Assembly (NCBI GenBank): GCA_025060505.1
Contig: JANXBU010000004.1
Coordinates: 1 to 64,000, forward strand
From: Candidatus Calescibacterium sp.
GTDB taxonomy: Bacteria > Calescibacteriota > Calescibacteriia > Calescibacteriales > Calescibacteriaceae
Length of the DNA: 64,000 nucleotides
Direction: 5' to 3'
Each line of letters starts with the position of its first letter. Positions within the stretch are counted from its first letter, which is position 1. The notes under the pieces are model-generated. The model did no database searches. It was not told where the DNA came from and saw only the letters and a list, made by a program, of their open reading frames with translations. This document shows positions 1 to 10,755 of the stretch, piece after piece. A program made the position numbers and the translations under genes.

Positions 1-242
1 ACATCCACAAGTTCATCTATGAGAGAAATAAATCTATTGAATTGAAGTTTTGTAGGTTTTGAATTCAACGGAGAGTATTCACATCCAACGCAATCGTAGT
101 TACAACCGTATATAGGGTATATTATAGCCATTCTTGGATATGGAATTTCTCCACGCAGTATAGCCTTTATACGATCATAGAAAGTCAAAATTCTTGCATA
201 TTTAAGATCAAGTGGCAAACTGTGATTTTTTGAGTTGTCCAT
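1..242 (-). CDS. Radical SAM protein, N-terminal fragment (runs off left edge)
   Basis: Reading the minus strand from an ATG at 242 gives 80 residues that stay open to the window edge. Residues 47-54 read CNYDCVGC, a C-x3-C-x2-C motif of the kind that binds the 4Fe-4S cluster of radical SAM enzymes, after a hydrophobic strand (MAIIYPIYG). These enzymes cleave S-adenosylmethionine to start radical chemistry. The substrate cannot be told from this fragment. The gene lies about 180 bases beyond the leader-distal end of the CRISPR array and reads away from it; I see no sign of a functional link. The C-terminal part, including any SPASM domain, is outside the window. Confidence 0.75.
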   Translation of the reverse strand, partial: MDNSKNHSLPLDLKYARILTFYDRIKAILRGEIPYPRMAIIYPIYGCNYDCVGCEYSPLNSKPTKLQFNRFISLIDELVD

Positions 243-421
243 TCATAAGATATTATTCACTTTAACCACTGTTTTCTCAAATTATTGTGTTTTTCTTCTA
301 TTCAAAGTAATCCGGCCTTCAGACCAATGTAAGGATGAAGTGGCATAAAAATTCTAGTCCCCCACAACGAGCCTCACTCAATCAAGATATAATCCAGAAA
401 TAAAGAGAACTTTTCTTTTGC

Positions 422-947
422 TTCGCAATCCCCTTATGTACGGGTCTGGTTTCTGAGAAACAATCCCCAGGTAGTGAGGCTAAATCAGTTTAGTGAGTCT
501 CAATCCCCTTATGTACGGGTCTGGTTTCTGAGAAAGGAGAACAGAATACAGGTTGTTTTGAAAGAGGGTGGTCGCAATCCCCTTATGTACGGGTCTGGTT
601 TACGAGTATTTGACTAAGCTTTGCAGTCCAAATCAGATATTATGGGGTCGCAATCCCCTCATGTACGGGTCTGGTCGGGTTAGGAAAAACAAGTATTCCT
701 AATCAGATTCGCAGGTCGCAATCCCCTCATGTACGGGTCTGGTTCCTGTTAGATGAACTGCTTCAATCGAAGTCAGATGTGTCGCAATCCCCTCATGTAC
801 GGGTCTGGTAGTTTATTCAGTATGCGAAACAAAGGTTCCACACGGGTCGCAATCCCCTTATGTACGGGTCTGGTGATATATAGATTTTAACGCATTAACG
901 GATGAAATCTGTCGCAATCCCCTTATGTACGGGTCTGGTTTCTGAGA
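422..947 (-). CRISPR. CRISPR array, 8 repeats and 7 spacers, two repeat lengths
   Basis: Eight copies of a 29-base core start at 422, 497, 571, 647, 715, 781, 846 and 911. On the plus strand the core begins GTCGCAATCCCCT and ends TACGGGTCTGGT. Copies starting at 422, 497 and 911 continue with TTCTGAGA (37 bases in all), the copy at 571 has a diverged version of this tail, and the four at 647-846 lack it. Counted this way, all spacers are 36-39 bases. Copies at 647, 715 and 781 carry TCAT where the others have TTAT. The first two copies have changes in the GTCGC end, typical of leader-distal decay. Read on the minus strand the repeat ends ATTGCGAC, the 5' handle seen in Thermus type III crRNAs, so transcription is inferred right to left. 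No cas genes lie in the window. Confidence 0.95.
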
Positions 948-1330
948 GCTACCCTCCGGAACCCTTGATTTTCAAGGGGTCCAGAGCCAATTTTGGCAGA
1001 CACCCTCAAAAAATCGCCTACCCCCTCCCCCTACCTCAATTCTTTGCTCATCATTAAAAAATATGATTAAAAAAAATAAAATGATATAAACAGCATAACA
1101 AAAAATAAAATCTAAAATAGATTAAAAATAAAATAAAAAGGGGATTGTCAAAGTCCTCTTTGTACGCTAAATTTACTCCCTAATGAATTTCATGCAGCAC
1201 CTTACGGCACCACAATCCAGTTAATTACAATTATAATCACCAAAAAATAAAAGTGTGAAAATTGAAACATCTTTACCTAAAATCATCACAAAATCTCGCT
1301 AAAAAACACGATAGGAATCAAAATGATAAC
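948..1330 (-). promoter_or_regulatory. Presumed CRISPR leader, no gene
   Basis: This 383-base stretch between the array and the end of ligA holds no convincing ORF. Its right part (about 1035-1140) is extremely A-rich on the plus strand, as leaders often are. Next to the last repeat lies a hairpin at 954-986 (arms CTCCGGAACCCTTGA and TCAAGGGGTCCAGAG, two mismatches, TTT loop). At 1138-1147 the ten bases AAGGGGATTG match the inner end of the repeat, but in the inverted orientation. Leader status is inferred from array polarity; ligA transcription also runs toward this region. Confidence 0.6.
954..986. repeat. Hairpin beside the leader-proximal CRISPR repeat
   Basis: An inverted repeat of 15 positions with two mismatches (C957/A983 and A961/G979) and a TTT loop begins seven bases beyond the end of the last repeat. 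No T-run follows on either strand, so it is not a typical intrinsic terminator. Its place suggests a leader-anchoring element or a processing structure in the pre-crRNA. Confidence 0.6.
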
Positions 1331-3830
<2,500 letters not shown>

Positions 3831-3951
3831 GAAATTAACCTCCTTTTTCTTCTGAGCAAACAAAAAATTTTCAAAAAGAAAATTAGTTATGACATATAAC
3901 AAACAAAAATTTGTTAAAAAATGGCAGATAGATTTTAAAGATAAAATCAAG

Positions 3952-4980
3952 TTATCTACGGTTCAAAGTCTTAAGTTTTGACTCAAATTCCTGTAAAGTT
4001 CCAACTCTTGCAACTTCTTTCTTCAAAAAACGAAGCGTATTTATATCATTGATACCCTTTATCTTCCTCTGAATTTTGGAAGCTCTTTTACCAAACTTTA
4101 TCTGTATAGCAAGGAGTATCGCTTCCTTCAAACCCCGAGCTAATCCTTCCTCTAAACCTTGCTTCTTTCCTTTTTCTAAACCTCTCTTTATCCCTTGCTC
4201 CAAGCCTTCCTTTTTACCTTTTTCTAAACCTTTCTTTATGCCTTCCTCCAAGCCTTCCCTTTTACCTTTTTCTAAACCTTTCTTTATCCCTTCTTCCAGA
4301 CCTTCTTTTTTGCCTTTTTCCAGTCCTTCTTTGTAAAGCCAAGTTTTAGTTATATCTATATCTAGCACAATTTCCTCCACCTCCCTTTTTAAATCTTCAC
4401 TTACTTAGCTCGCTGAATACTCCTAACCTATTTATATATTCTAGTAAATCGTGTTTCGTTATCATCCTTTTTTCAAAACTTTCCTTGAGCTTTGATAATA
4501 TCTGCCTAACAACTTCAACAAGATTATCCGACTTACCAAGAATTCCGAGCAAATATACATCGGGATCATCCGAGCTCAAAAACTTCTGAGCTTCAACTTT
4601 CTTCAAATCAATTATCTGGTACTCATAAAAAAGAGATGTTCCGAGAGAGAGCATTTTTATACTGTTTCCCATATTGAGCTCTTCTTTTCCCAGAAGATAA
4701 CAATCTGTATGATCGGTAAAGTGAACCTTGATATTATAACTGAGCAGTACCTTAGCATTCTTTTTGGCATATCAGGATCATTTTTCGTTTGGAACTCAAT
4801 ATGAAGAATATACTCTGAGCCATTTTTGAGCTTCACAACGGCTAAGAAATCAACTATGATTTTCCCAGTCTGCATTTCAAGTGGAACAGTTTTTATCTCA
4901 ACAATCTCAAATCCAAGAATTTTCAGAACACCAAGGGCTACTTTCTCAAAAGTTCTTTTTATCTCTAAATCATACTTCAT
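3952..4980 (-). pseudogene. Rpn-family (PD-(D/E)XK) nuclease pseudogene, two frameshifts
   Basis: Three consecutive frames together rebuild one roughly 340-residue protein of the recombination-promoting nuclease / putative transposase family. The first part (from ATG 4980) has the nuclease core, with VDFLAVV and HIEFQTK giving the D...ExQ arrangement. It loses frame near 4685, where the conserved stretch should run IVIF-LGKEELNMG but the frame reads on to a stop. The second part ends at a stop at 4397, while the next frame, read without a start, continues SEDLKREVEEIVLDIDI into the third part. The C-terminal part is the charged Gly-Leu-Glu-Lys repeat tail common in this family. Two independent frame breaks suggest true decay. 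Confidence 0.85.
4123..4326 (-). repeat. 48-bp coding tandem repeat in the Rpn pseudogene tail
   Basis: The tail encodes about three and a half copies of a 16-residue unit (GLEEGIKKGLEKGKKE and close variants), itself made of two related 8-residue halves. Copies differ by a few substitutions in protein and DNA. Such tails are usual in Rpn-family proteins and are probably a long charged helix. Confidence 0.85.
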
Positions 4981-5232
4981 TACCTTCAATTTGATTACTC
5001 AAAAGATATTGAACAAAAATATAGACTTTTATTCAGATAGTAAAGAGCACCAAAGTAGAATTAGTTGCTTTGATGAAAAAACCTCATCTTCAGAGGAAAA
5101 TAAATACCTTAAATTAGCCACCAATTTTGCTACCCGATTTTTTTGACGATAGACTTAATTGAAATACCAAAAAGCAAAACAGGAAAACTCAAAAACAGCT
5201 TTTGGAATGTGCCATGTATTATACTATAAAGA

Positions 5233-5868
5233 ATGCTTACGGAAATAAGTTTTATATTTTTTCTCGTTTCTTTCAATCCACAAAGCGAGCTAAAAGAAAG
5301 TTTCAGAACAAAAGAAATTCTTGATCTATCATACGGAGTTTCAATAGGAATAGCATCTTCTGCTCTTATATCTACCGTTGACTTAAGATTAAGAAATGAA
5401 ATAGTGAACGAGAATACCAAAAAGCTCGGAAAAATTCTAAGCATACCTGGAGAAGCGTGGTTTTTGCTACCCCTTTGCATCTTAGGATATACATCTGGTG
5501 CGCTCCTGAGGTCGCCACAAACAAGAATTATCTTCCTCAGATCTTTGGCAACACTTGGAATAACCACATCAGTAGCTCAGATTCTGAAGTTTTCAGGAAG
5601 ATATAGAACATACCAATCACCAGAGAATCAGTGGAGATTTTCTCCACTGGGATTGGAAGATTGGAGAAGATCATTTCCCTCCGGACACTCCCAAGCGAGC
5701 GCTTCCGTTTATTTCACTATATCAAATATATGCAAAAACAAAGTATGCAAGTATGCGATAATCTCTATTCCATTCATAGTCGCAACAGGAAGAGTCTTGG
5801 CTGACGAACATTGGCTATCTGACACAGTAGGAGGCATAATAATAGGAGGTTCATTTGAGATATTCTGA
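5233..5868 (+). CDS. PAP2-superfamily membrane phosphatase
   Basis: A 211-residue membrane protein with the signature of type 2 phosphatidic acid phosphatases. Motif 1 is a divergent K119-FSGRYR, motif 2 is SFPSGH at 147-152, and motif 3 is R187-VLADE-H193-WLSD197. The histidines and aspartate form the active site, which faces the outside of the inner membrane in this family. Likely substrates are lipid phosphates or undecaprenyl diphosphate, but the sequence does not decide. An N-terminal hydrophobic stretch is present. The protein stops soon after motif 3 (GGIIIGGSFEIF), so the last membrane helix is short for the family. It is the only plus-strand gene in its neighbourhood and has a weak ribosome site. 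Confidence 0.85.
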   Translation: MLTEISFIFFLVSFNPQSELKESFRTKEILDLSYGVSIGIASSALISTVDLRLRNEIVNENTKKLGKILSIPGEAWFLLPLCILGYTSGALLRSPQTRIIFLRSLATLGITTSVAQILKFSGRYRTYQSPENQWRFSPLGLEDWRRSFPSGHSQASASVYFTISNICKNKVCKYAIISIPFIVATGRVLADEHWLSDTVGGIIIGGSFEIF

Positions 5869-5898
5869 CATTCTTGAATACGCAGTTCAGACTATAAG

Positions 5899-5928
5899 AC
5901 AAAAATCAAGAAAACAAAAATCAAGAAA
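5899..5928. repeat. 15-bp direct repeat, two exact copies
   Basis: ACAAAAATCAAGAAA occurs twice back to back between the convergent ends of the PAP2 gene and metF. It looks like a small slippage duplication in AT-rich spacer. Confidence 0.9.
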
Positions 5929-5937
5929 ATAAAGATT

Positions 5938-6813
5938 TCATAAGCGTGAAACAAGCTGGAGAATAAGTTTTTCATTTGCCGGACTGTATATATGTGCTCC
6001 CCTAAATACACCGGTATTTTTTATACTGTGAATAAGTTCCAGAGCAAAATCTATACCGAATTTCTCTTTATCTTCCTTACTCTGAAATTTTGAAATCCCC
6101 TCTTCAAGTTTTGGTGGAATATACATTCCCTTGGCAAAGCTTTTGACAATTTCAAGAGTTTTCTCAGAAGCTACGATTATCACTCCAACAAGAACATTTG
6201 CTTTGTACTCCTGAACAACATCCACAAACTTATCAAGAGATGAGACATCAAAAACAGGCTGAGTTTGAAAGAACTTTGCTCCTCCCTCAAGTTTTCCCAA
6301 AAGATTAGCTCTCAGATTATTTATTTCGTCAAACGGATTCAAAGCAGCTCCAGGGAAGAAATCACATTTCTGGTTGATCTGATTTCCTCTGAAATCTAAA
6401 CCCTGATTCAAATCTAGAATTATTTTGAGAAAACCGGCAACATCTACTTCAAAAACACCCTGTGGTTTTCCATCTTTGGGCATATCTCCTCTGAGAACAA
6501 GCACATTCTTTATCCCAAGAGCACATGCAGAAATAAGCTCAGATGTGATTGCAAGTATGTTCCTATCTCTGCAAGTCATCTGCATTATAGGTTCCACCCC
6601 GTTTCTAAGACACAGGAAAGAAGCAACAACAGGAGACATACGAACAGAAAGCATAGGATTATCTGTTATATTCACAGCTGAAACCTTACCCGCAAGCCCC
6701 TTTATCTTCGCTTCAAAGTCATCTGAGTTTGGTCCCCTTGGCGGAGATATTTCACAGGTGATACAGAATTCGCCACTTTCTATCTTTCCTCTGAAATCAA
6801 GCATAATTGACAT
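5938..6813 (-). CDS. metF: Methylenetetrahydrofolate reductase family protein
   Basis: Resembles the MetF family, which reduces 5,10-methylene-THF to 5-methyl-THF for methionine synthesis using an FAD-bearing TIM barrel. The 291-residue length fits bacterial MetF. Recognisable stretches are ITCEISPPRG near the N-terminus, VNITDNP, IMQMTCRDRN, NVLVLRGDMP, and FFQTQPVFD in the second half. The first ATG (6813) has only a weak ribosome site; an ATG three codons in (MLDF) is a possible alternative. In some anaerobes this family instead serves the Wood-Ljungdahl pathway with a MetV partner, and none is seen here. The gene stands alone between a convergent PAP2 gene and murB. Confidence 0.85.
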   Translation of the reverse strand: MSIMLDFRGKIESGEFCITCEISPPRGPNSDDFEAKIKGLAGKVSAVNITDNPMLSVRMSPVVASFLCLRNGVEPIMQMTCRDRNILAITSELISACALGIKNVLVLRGDMPKDGKPQGVFEVDVAGFLKIILDLNQGLDFRGNQINQKCDFFPGAALNPFDEINNLRANLLGKLEGGAKFFQTQPVFDVSSLDKFVDVVQEYKANVLVGVIIVASEKTLEIVKSFAKGMYIPPKLEEGISKFQSKEDKEKFGIDFALELIHSIKNTGVFRGAHIYSPANEKLILQLVSRL

Positions 6814-7080
6814 ATTTTACAAAATCCAACAGAATCTTTAATAAAACTCAGTATTATTTGCCTTGCTGAAACAGAGAATGTTTCCCGAATAAATAAAAGA
6901 TATAAGTCAGAAAATTAATGCAAAATCAAATATGAAACAAAGCAAACAACATTAAAGTTGGTAAAGATCTGAGAAGAATATTCAAAGTAGAAATTTAAAA
7001 TTTTGCAATTGTGTTATTTGTTTTTTATTGATTATAGAGGTTACATTCAGGATCAAAACAAATTTGGGGTAAATGATGTA

Positions 7081-8022
7081 TCAGATATGCCCATTCTCAT
7101 CATTCCAGATTACAACTTCTTCCTCAAGCTCTATATTACGCTCTTTTTTAACTCTCTCTTTAACCTCTTTTATAAGATGATACACCTCAGCAAAAGATGC
7201 TCCTCCGTCATTCTCTACGAAATTAGCATGTATGTTTGAAATTCTTACCCTCTTTGAGATTTTAAAGCCTTTGAGACCAAGCTCATCTATTATCTTTCCA
7301 GCAGACTCTCCATTGCTCGGGTTAAGAAAGATACATCCGAAGTTCTTTGTATTGACTGGCTGAGTTTCAAACCTTCTTTTCAAGTAAGCAGAAACCTTTT
7401 CTTTTACCACAGCTGGTTTGGTCTTTTTGAACTTCAATGTTGCAGAGATTATAAAGTCATTATCTGTAAAGTCGCTTTTCCTATATCCGAATACAGGTTT
7501 TTTTGATTTGATATCAATTGAGCCGTTTGAAACAGAAATATATTCAACAGACTCAACAAATTGAGATATGCTCCCAAACTTAGTTCCGGCATTCTTTCTT
7601 ATAGCACCACCTACACTTCCGGGTATGCCAGATATAACCTCAACAGACTCAAAGCCGTTCTTTATACCGCAGGCAATAACAAAAGAAAGAGAAGAACCAG
7701 CGCCAACTCTTAAAATATAGTGATCCTTTTTATCTTGTATCTCCTGTTTATCTATTCTATTAAGAGATATGCAAAGACGAGAGATTCTTCCATCTCTAAC
7801 AAGGAGTTTAGTTGAGTTCCCGACGACCCAGAATGGTATATCCTTTGATGTTATATATTCCAGAAGTTTTTTGAGCTCATCTATACTTCTTGGGAAAGCA
7901 AAGACATAGGGCTCGCCCCCGACCCCAACATGCGAAACATCGGAAAACTTGACGATCTTGTTCTCTATCTTTAGCCGATTTAAGTCAGAGATAATCCCCC
8001 TCCTCTCCTCGTCAAAAGGCAT
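7081..8022 (-). CDS. murB: UDP-N-acetylenolpyruvoylglucosamine reductase MurB
   Basis: MurB uses NADPH and FAD to reduce enolpyruvyl-UDP-GlcNAc to UDP-MurNAc, the second committed step of peptidoglycan synthesis. The 313-residue protein has the FAD-binding VVGNSTKLLVRDG, SGIPGSVGGAIRKNAG at 131-146, GYRKS at 179-183, and the C-terminal KNFGCIFLNP and AGKIIDELGLKG. The position of the catalytic serine of the E. coli enzyme is Cys230 here (FGCIFLNP). The insert between 150 and 230 is short, as in type II MurB. It is not next to other mur genes in the window. Confidence 0.93.
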   Translation of the reverse strand: MPFDEERRGIISDLNRLKIENKIVKFSDVSHVGVGGEPYVFAFPRSIDELKKLLEYITSKDIPFWVVGNSTKLLVRDGRISRLCISLNRIDKQEIQDKKDHYILRVGAGSSLSFVIACGIKNGFESVEVISGIPGSVGGAIRKNAGTKFGSISQFVESVEYISVSNGSIDIKSKKPVFGYRKSDFTDNDFIISATLKFKKTKPAVVKEKVSAYLKRRFETQPVNTKNFGCIFLNPSNGESAGKIIDELGLKGFKISKRVRISNIHANFVENDGGASFAEVYHLIKEVKERVKKERNIELEEEVVIWNDENGHI

Positions 8023-8248
8023 ATTTCAACTTTATATAAAATCAAAAAATTTTCCATTTTTTCAAAAACTTTTCCTGCATTTTAAATTTTGATGGAAAAA
8101 TCCGACCGTTTTTTATTTACTAATACCTACTAATACTAAAAAAAATAAATAAAATAAAAAATAATAATTGATGACATTGAACCAGAACACAATCATAATT
8201 TATTCAAGGATAATTAGAAAAAACTGACAACAAGAAAACAGATGACAA

Positions 8249-9169
8249 TCAGAAAACAAAGAGTGGTTTTTCATCTGTTATTATTTGGTCATCGGCTGAT
8301 TTCAATCTATCCTCAAGATATTTCGGTTTAGATATAACTGCCTTGAACATATCTGGAGTTAAAAATTTCGTGTCGATTTCGGAAAACTTAGATTTGAGCT
8401 CATCGTAAGATACATCTTCCGGAGCTCTACCCTTTGATCCAAATATAAATGCCCAGTTCAACATAAACGAATTAACACAAGCAGAAGCAGAAGATACCTT
8501 ATTAAATCCAGCTTTCTCCAATGTTTTATACATAGCAACCAAAAACCTTGTTTCCCCCGGACTCAAAATGTTTGATTGAATAGAAACAATACCATTATCT
8601 GTTAGCTTTGATTTTACAGTCTCCATAAACTCTTTCGTAAAGAGCATGTAAGAGGGACCATACTCTATTGGGTCAACAGTATCTATTATTATGACATCAA
8701 ATTTTTCTCTAGTTCCTTCTACGAATTTCCTACCGTCCTCAATAACCAGTTCAAGGCGCGGATCGAAAAAAGAAGATCTGTTGATCTTTGCAAGGTATTC
8801 TTTTGATATCTCAACTACATCTTTATCTATATCTACCATAACACATCTTTTAACAGTTTTGTATTTAAAAACTTCCCTTATTGTGCAACCATCACCACCT
8901 CCAATAACAAGAACATTTCTCGGTTCTCCGAAAGTTATCAATGGTATATGAACCAGAACTTCATGATATATGAACTCATCAACCTCAGATATTTGGATTT
9001 TGCCATCTATTATGAGACAAAGACCTATGTTTCCAAGTTCCGCTACCTCAATATACTGATATTGTGTTTGCTTTGAAAATATTATATTTTTTATAGAGTA
9101 GAAAATTCCAGAAGAGTCATCGGTCCAATCAAAGTAGAATTTGTATCTGCTCCGATCTTTTATCTGCAT
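8249..9169 (-). CDS. speE: Polyamine aminopropyltransferase (spermidine synthase) SpeE
   Basis: Transfers an aminopropyl group from decarboxylated SAM to putrescine or a related amine. The 306-residue protein has the SAM-fold glycine loop VIGGGDG at 89-94, a DID acidic motif after the next strand, and D163-TVD166-PIEYGPS, the family active-site loop. The ATG at 9169 follows AAGGAG by seven bases and lies inside the 3' end of speD, so the two genes overlap by about 40 bases in different frames and are probably translationally coupled. In thermophiles this family may also use agmatine or longer amines, which cannot be decided here. The N-terminal beta hairpin domain is present. Confidence 0.93.
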   Translation of the reverse strand: MQIKDRSRYKFYFDWTDDSSGIFYSIKNIIFSKQTQYQYIEVAELGNIGLCLIIDGKIQISEVDEFIYHEVLVHIPLITFGEPRNVLVIGGGDGCTIREVFKYKTVKRCVMVDIDKDVVEISKEYLAKINRSSFFDPRLELVIEDGRKFVEGTREKFDVIIIDTVDPIEYGPSYMLFTKEFMETVKSKLTDNGIVSIQSNILSPGETRFLVAMYKTLEKAGFNKVSSASACVNSFMLNWAFIFGSKGRAPEDVSYDELKSKFSEIDTKFLTPDMFKAVISKPKYLEDRLKSADDQIITDEKPLFVF

Positions 9170-9560
9170 CTCCAATCTCCTTAATTTTTGAGTTTATGTT
9201 TCTTATTTTTCTAACATTTCCTCTTTCAGCTCTAAACAACACAAAATCTTTGGTTCCAAGTTTTTCAGCAACTTCTCTGACAGCACTTTCAGGGTCTTCC
9301 TCTCCACAGGTGTAGAAATCAAGAGCAGCATATCTCAATTCTGGCCATGTGTGAATTGCGATGTGAGATTCAGAAACTATTATAACTACCGAAACTCCTT
9401 GCGGGTCGAATTTTCGAGTTACATAGTCTACAACTGTAACTTTTGTATCTTTTGCAGCTTGAAGTAGAATATCTGTAATATATTTTTCGTCGTCAAGCAA
9501 AACCGGATCGCAGCCATGAAGTTCCGCTATGATGTGGATCCCCAGAAACTTCTTTGCCAT
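9129..9560 (-). CDS. speD: S-adenosylmethionine decarboxylase proenzyme SpeD
   Basis: Makes decarboxylated SAM, the aminopropyl donor for SpeE. It is the short prokaryotic pyruvoyl enzyme (143 residues here; the Thermotoga-type protein is about 130). Self-cleavage should occur between Glu64 and Ser65 in VSESHIAIHTW, with Ser65 becoming the pyruvoyl group; His70 and Cys85 (FYTCGE) match the catalytic residues. I chose the ATG at 9560, giving MAKKFLGIHIIAELHGC as expected. A GTG four codons earlier at 9572 is possible but sits directly against the AAGGAGG site. The gene is first in the speD-speE operon. Confidence 0.93.
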   Translation of the reverse strand: MAKKFLGIHIIAELHGCDPVLLDDEKYITDILLQAAKDTKVTVVDYVTRKFDPQGVSVVIIVSESHIAIHTWPELRYAALDFYTCGEEDPESAVREVAEKLGTKDFVLFRAERGNVRKIRNINSKIKEIGDADKRSEQIQILL

Positions 9561-9614
9561 TGCCTCCCCCACCTCCTTTTTCTCTTTTTGTTTTTATTTT
9601 CGCCACCATCATAA

Positions 9615-9661
9615 TTTTTATTTTATCCAAAAGTATGTCAGAAAAAAAAATAAAATAAAAA
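9615..9661. repeat. A/T-only inverted repeat upstream of speD
   Basis: Twelve bases TTTTTATTTTAT at 9615-9626 are exactly mirrored by ATAAAATAAAAA at 9650-9661. This is the upstream region of speD. It may be a promoter or operator element, but AT-only symmetry arises easily in such sequence. Confidence 0.35.
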
Positions 9662-9710
9662 AACAAAAAATTTTACCAAAAAAATTCTAAAAAATCAAAA
9701 AAGAAAATCG

Positions 9711-10064
9711 TCAGAAACTCCCGAATTTTGATCTCCAGCGCGCTGTCAAAATTCCAATTGCAGCTCCCAAAAAATCTGCTATGATGTCAAGAAAACTCGG
9801 CTCTCTTCCGGGAACAAGACTCTGAATGAACTCATCAAGAAAACCAACAGAAGAAACAAAAATAAAACTCAAAGGCACAGAAATAACACCAAAAATCCTC
9901 AAAAAGAGAAAAGCAAAGTATCCACCCGGTATATAATATATCGTGTGAGCTAACTTGTCAAAATGAGGAAAATCAACTGGAGGTAGTCTTGATGGATGAC
10001 TCGCATTCCAAACAACAGAAGAAGCCCATACAAAGAAAATCAAAGTGTAAAAATACTTTCTCAC
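9711..10064 (-). CDS. VanZ-like membrane protein
   Basis: A 117-residue protein with four predicted membrane helices and the VanZ-family layout: a hydrophobic N-terminus, HFDKLAHTIYYIPGGYFAFLF, then GFLDEFIQSLVPGREPSFLDIIADFLGAAIG. The DK-AH and DE-Q-PGR-D-D-N/G residues are the conserved part of the family. The function of VanZ outside glycopeptide resistance is unknown. Single gene between speD and a small lipoprotein gene, same strand. Confidence 0.85.
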   Translation of the reverse strand: MRKYFYTLIFFVWASSVVWNASHPSRLPPVDFPHFDKLAHTIYYIPGGYFAFLFLRIFGVISVPLSFIFVSSVGFLDEFIQSLVPGREPSFLDIIADFLGAAIGILTARWRSKFGSF

Positions 10065-10246
10065 AATATTTTTAGTTTCTCATACAAAATCGAAAATTCA
10101 CTTTTACCAAAAAGTCTAAAATATGCAAGAATACAAAAATTAAGAACCCAAAAATAAAGAATCTCACAGAATACAAGACACTCAAACTAAAAAATCAAAA
10201 AACAATTCAAGCTCTTGTGATCAATGCAAACTCTGAATTTCCAAAA

Positions 10247-10591
10247 TTAATCTGAATCATACAAATTTCTGAACTCTCTCTTTATAAAATCTACCTCCAA
10301 AACAAGCTTCTTCTTACCTGAAAGGTCATAAAAGATAAGAAACACAATAGTATCTTTGCGTGATAGATCGCTTAATGTTATTTTAGATTCAGTAAAAACA
10401 GATGAAATCTGTTCAGAAGTACAAACTCTATTTTCATCACAGATCAAAAACCTTGAAAAATTTGAAGCAATAACTACGAAATTACCCGAATCATCAAAAT
10501 AAACCTGCTTTACAAGGAAGCTCGGAACATCCCAGAGTTTGTAAGAAGCACATGAAAAAAACATCAAAAAAAATATACTAAAAAACCTCAT
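10247..10591 (-). CDS. Small lipoprotein of unknown function
   Basis: A 114-residue protein that I do not recognise. It starts with a short signal peptide ending FFLMFFSC, a plausible lipobox with the cysteine at residue 14, so it is probably anchored to a membrane after export. The rest is mixed beta-type sequence with two more cysteines (ICDENRVC) close enough to pair. No known domain was spotted. It is divergent from tyrS, and the space between them (10592-10755) should hold promoters for both. Confidence 0.65.
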   Translation of the reverse strand: MRFFSIFFLMFFSCASYKLWDVPSFLVKQVYFDDSGNFVVIASNFSRFLICDENRVCTSEQISSVFTESKITLSDLSRKDTIVFLIFYDLSGKKKLVLEVDFIKREFRNLYDSD

Positions 10592-10755
10592 TGAATAAAA
10601 GTTAGACTTTCAGCTGAAAAATAAATTTTGACAAGCATATGTTGCATTTTGAGATTAAATCAAACTCAAAACTGAGAAGCATACAAAATGAGCATAGGAC
10701 AAAAACAATTTCTATAAATCCAGAACAAAAAATCAGAATGAATAGATATTTAAAA

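Noticed and set aside
4670-4695. Programmed -1 frameshift in the Rpn-type gene
   Set aside because: The GGGAAAAG run is slippery-looking, but the heptamer is not in the right frame and a second, unrelated break follows, so decay is simpler.
5130-5567. Minus-strand frame opposite the PAP2 gene
   Set aside because: The plus-strand frame has clear PAP2 motifs; the opposite frame has no family features and is a shadow.
7003-7239. Plus-strand frame over the end of murB
   Set aside because: Overlaps the conserved C-terminus of MurB, no ribosome site, composition of antisense sequence.
8023-8248. Promoter or terminator in the AT-rich gap between speE and murB
   Set aside because: Only a weak ATTTTCCAT/ATGGAAAA pairing with a long loop; not enough to call a site.
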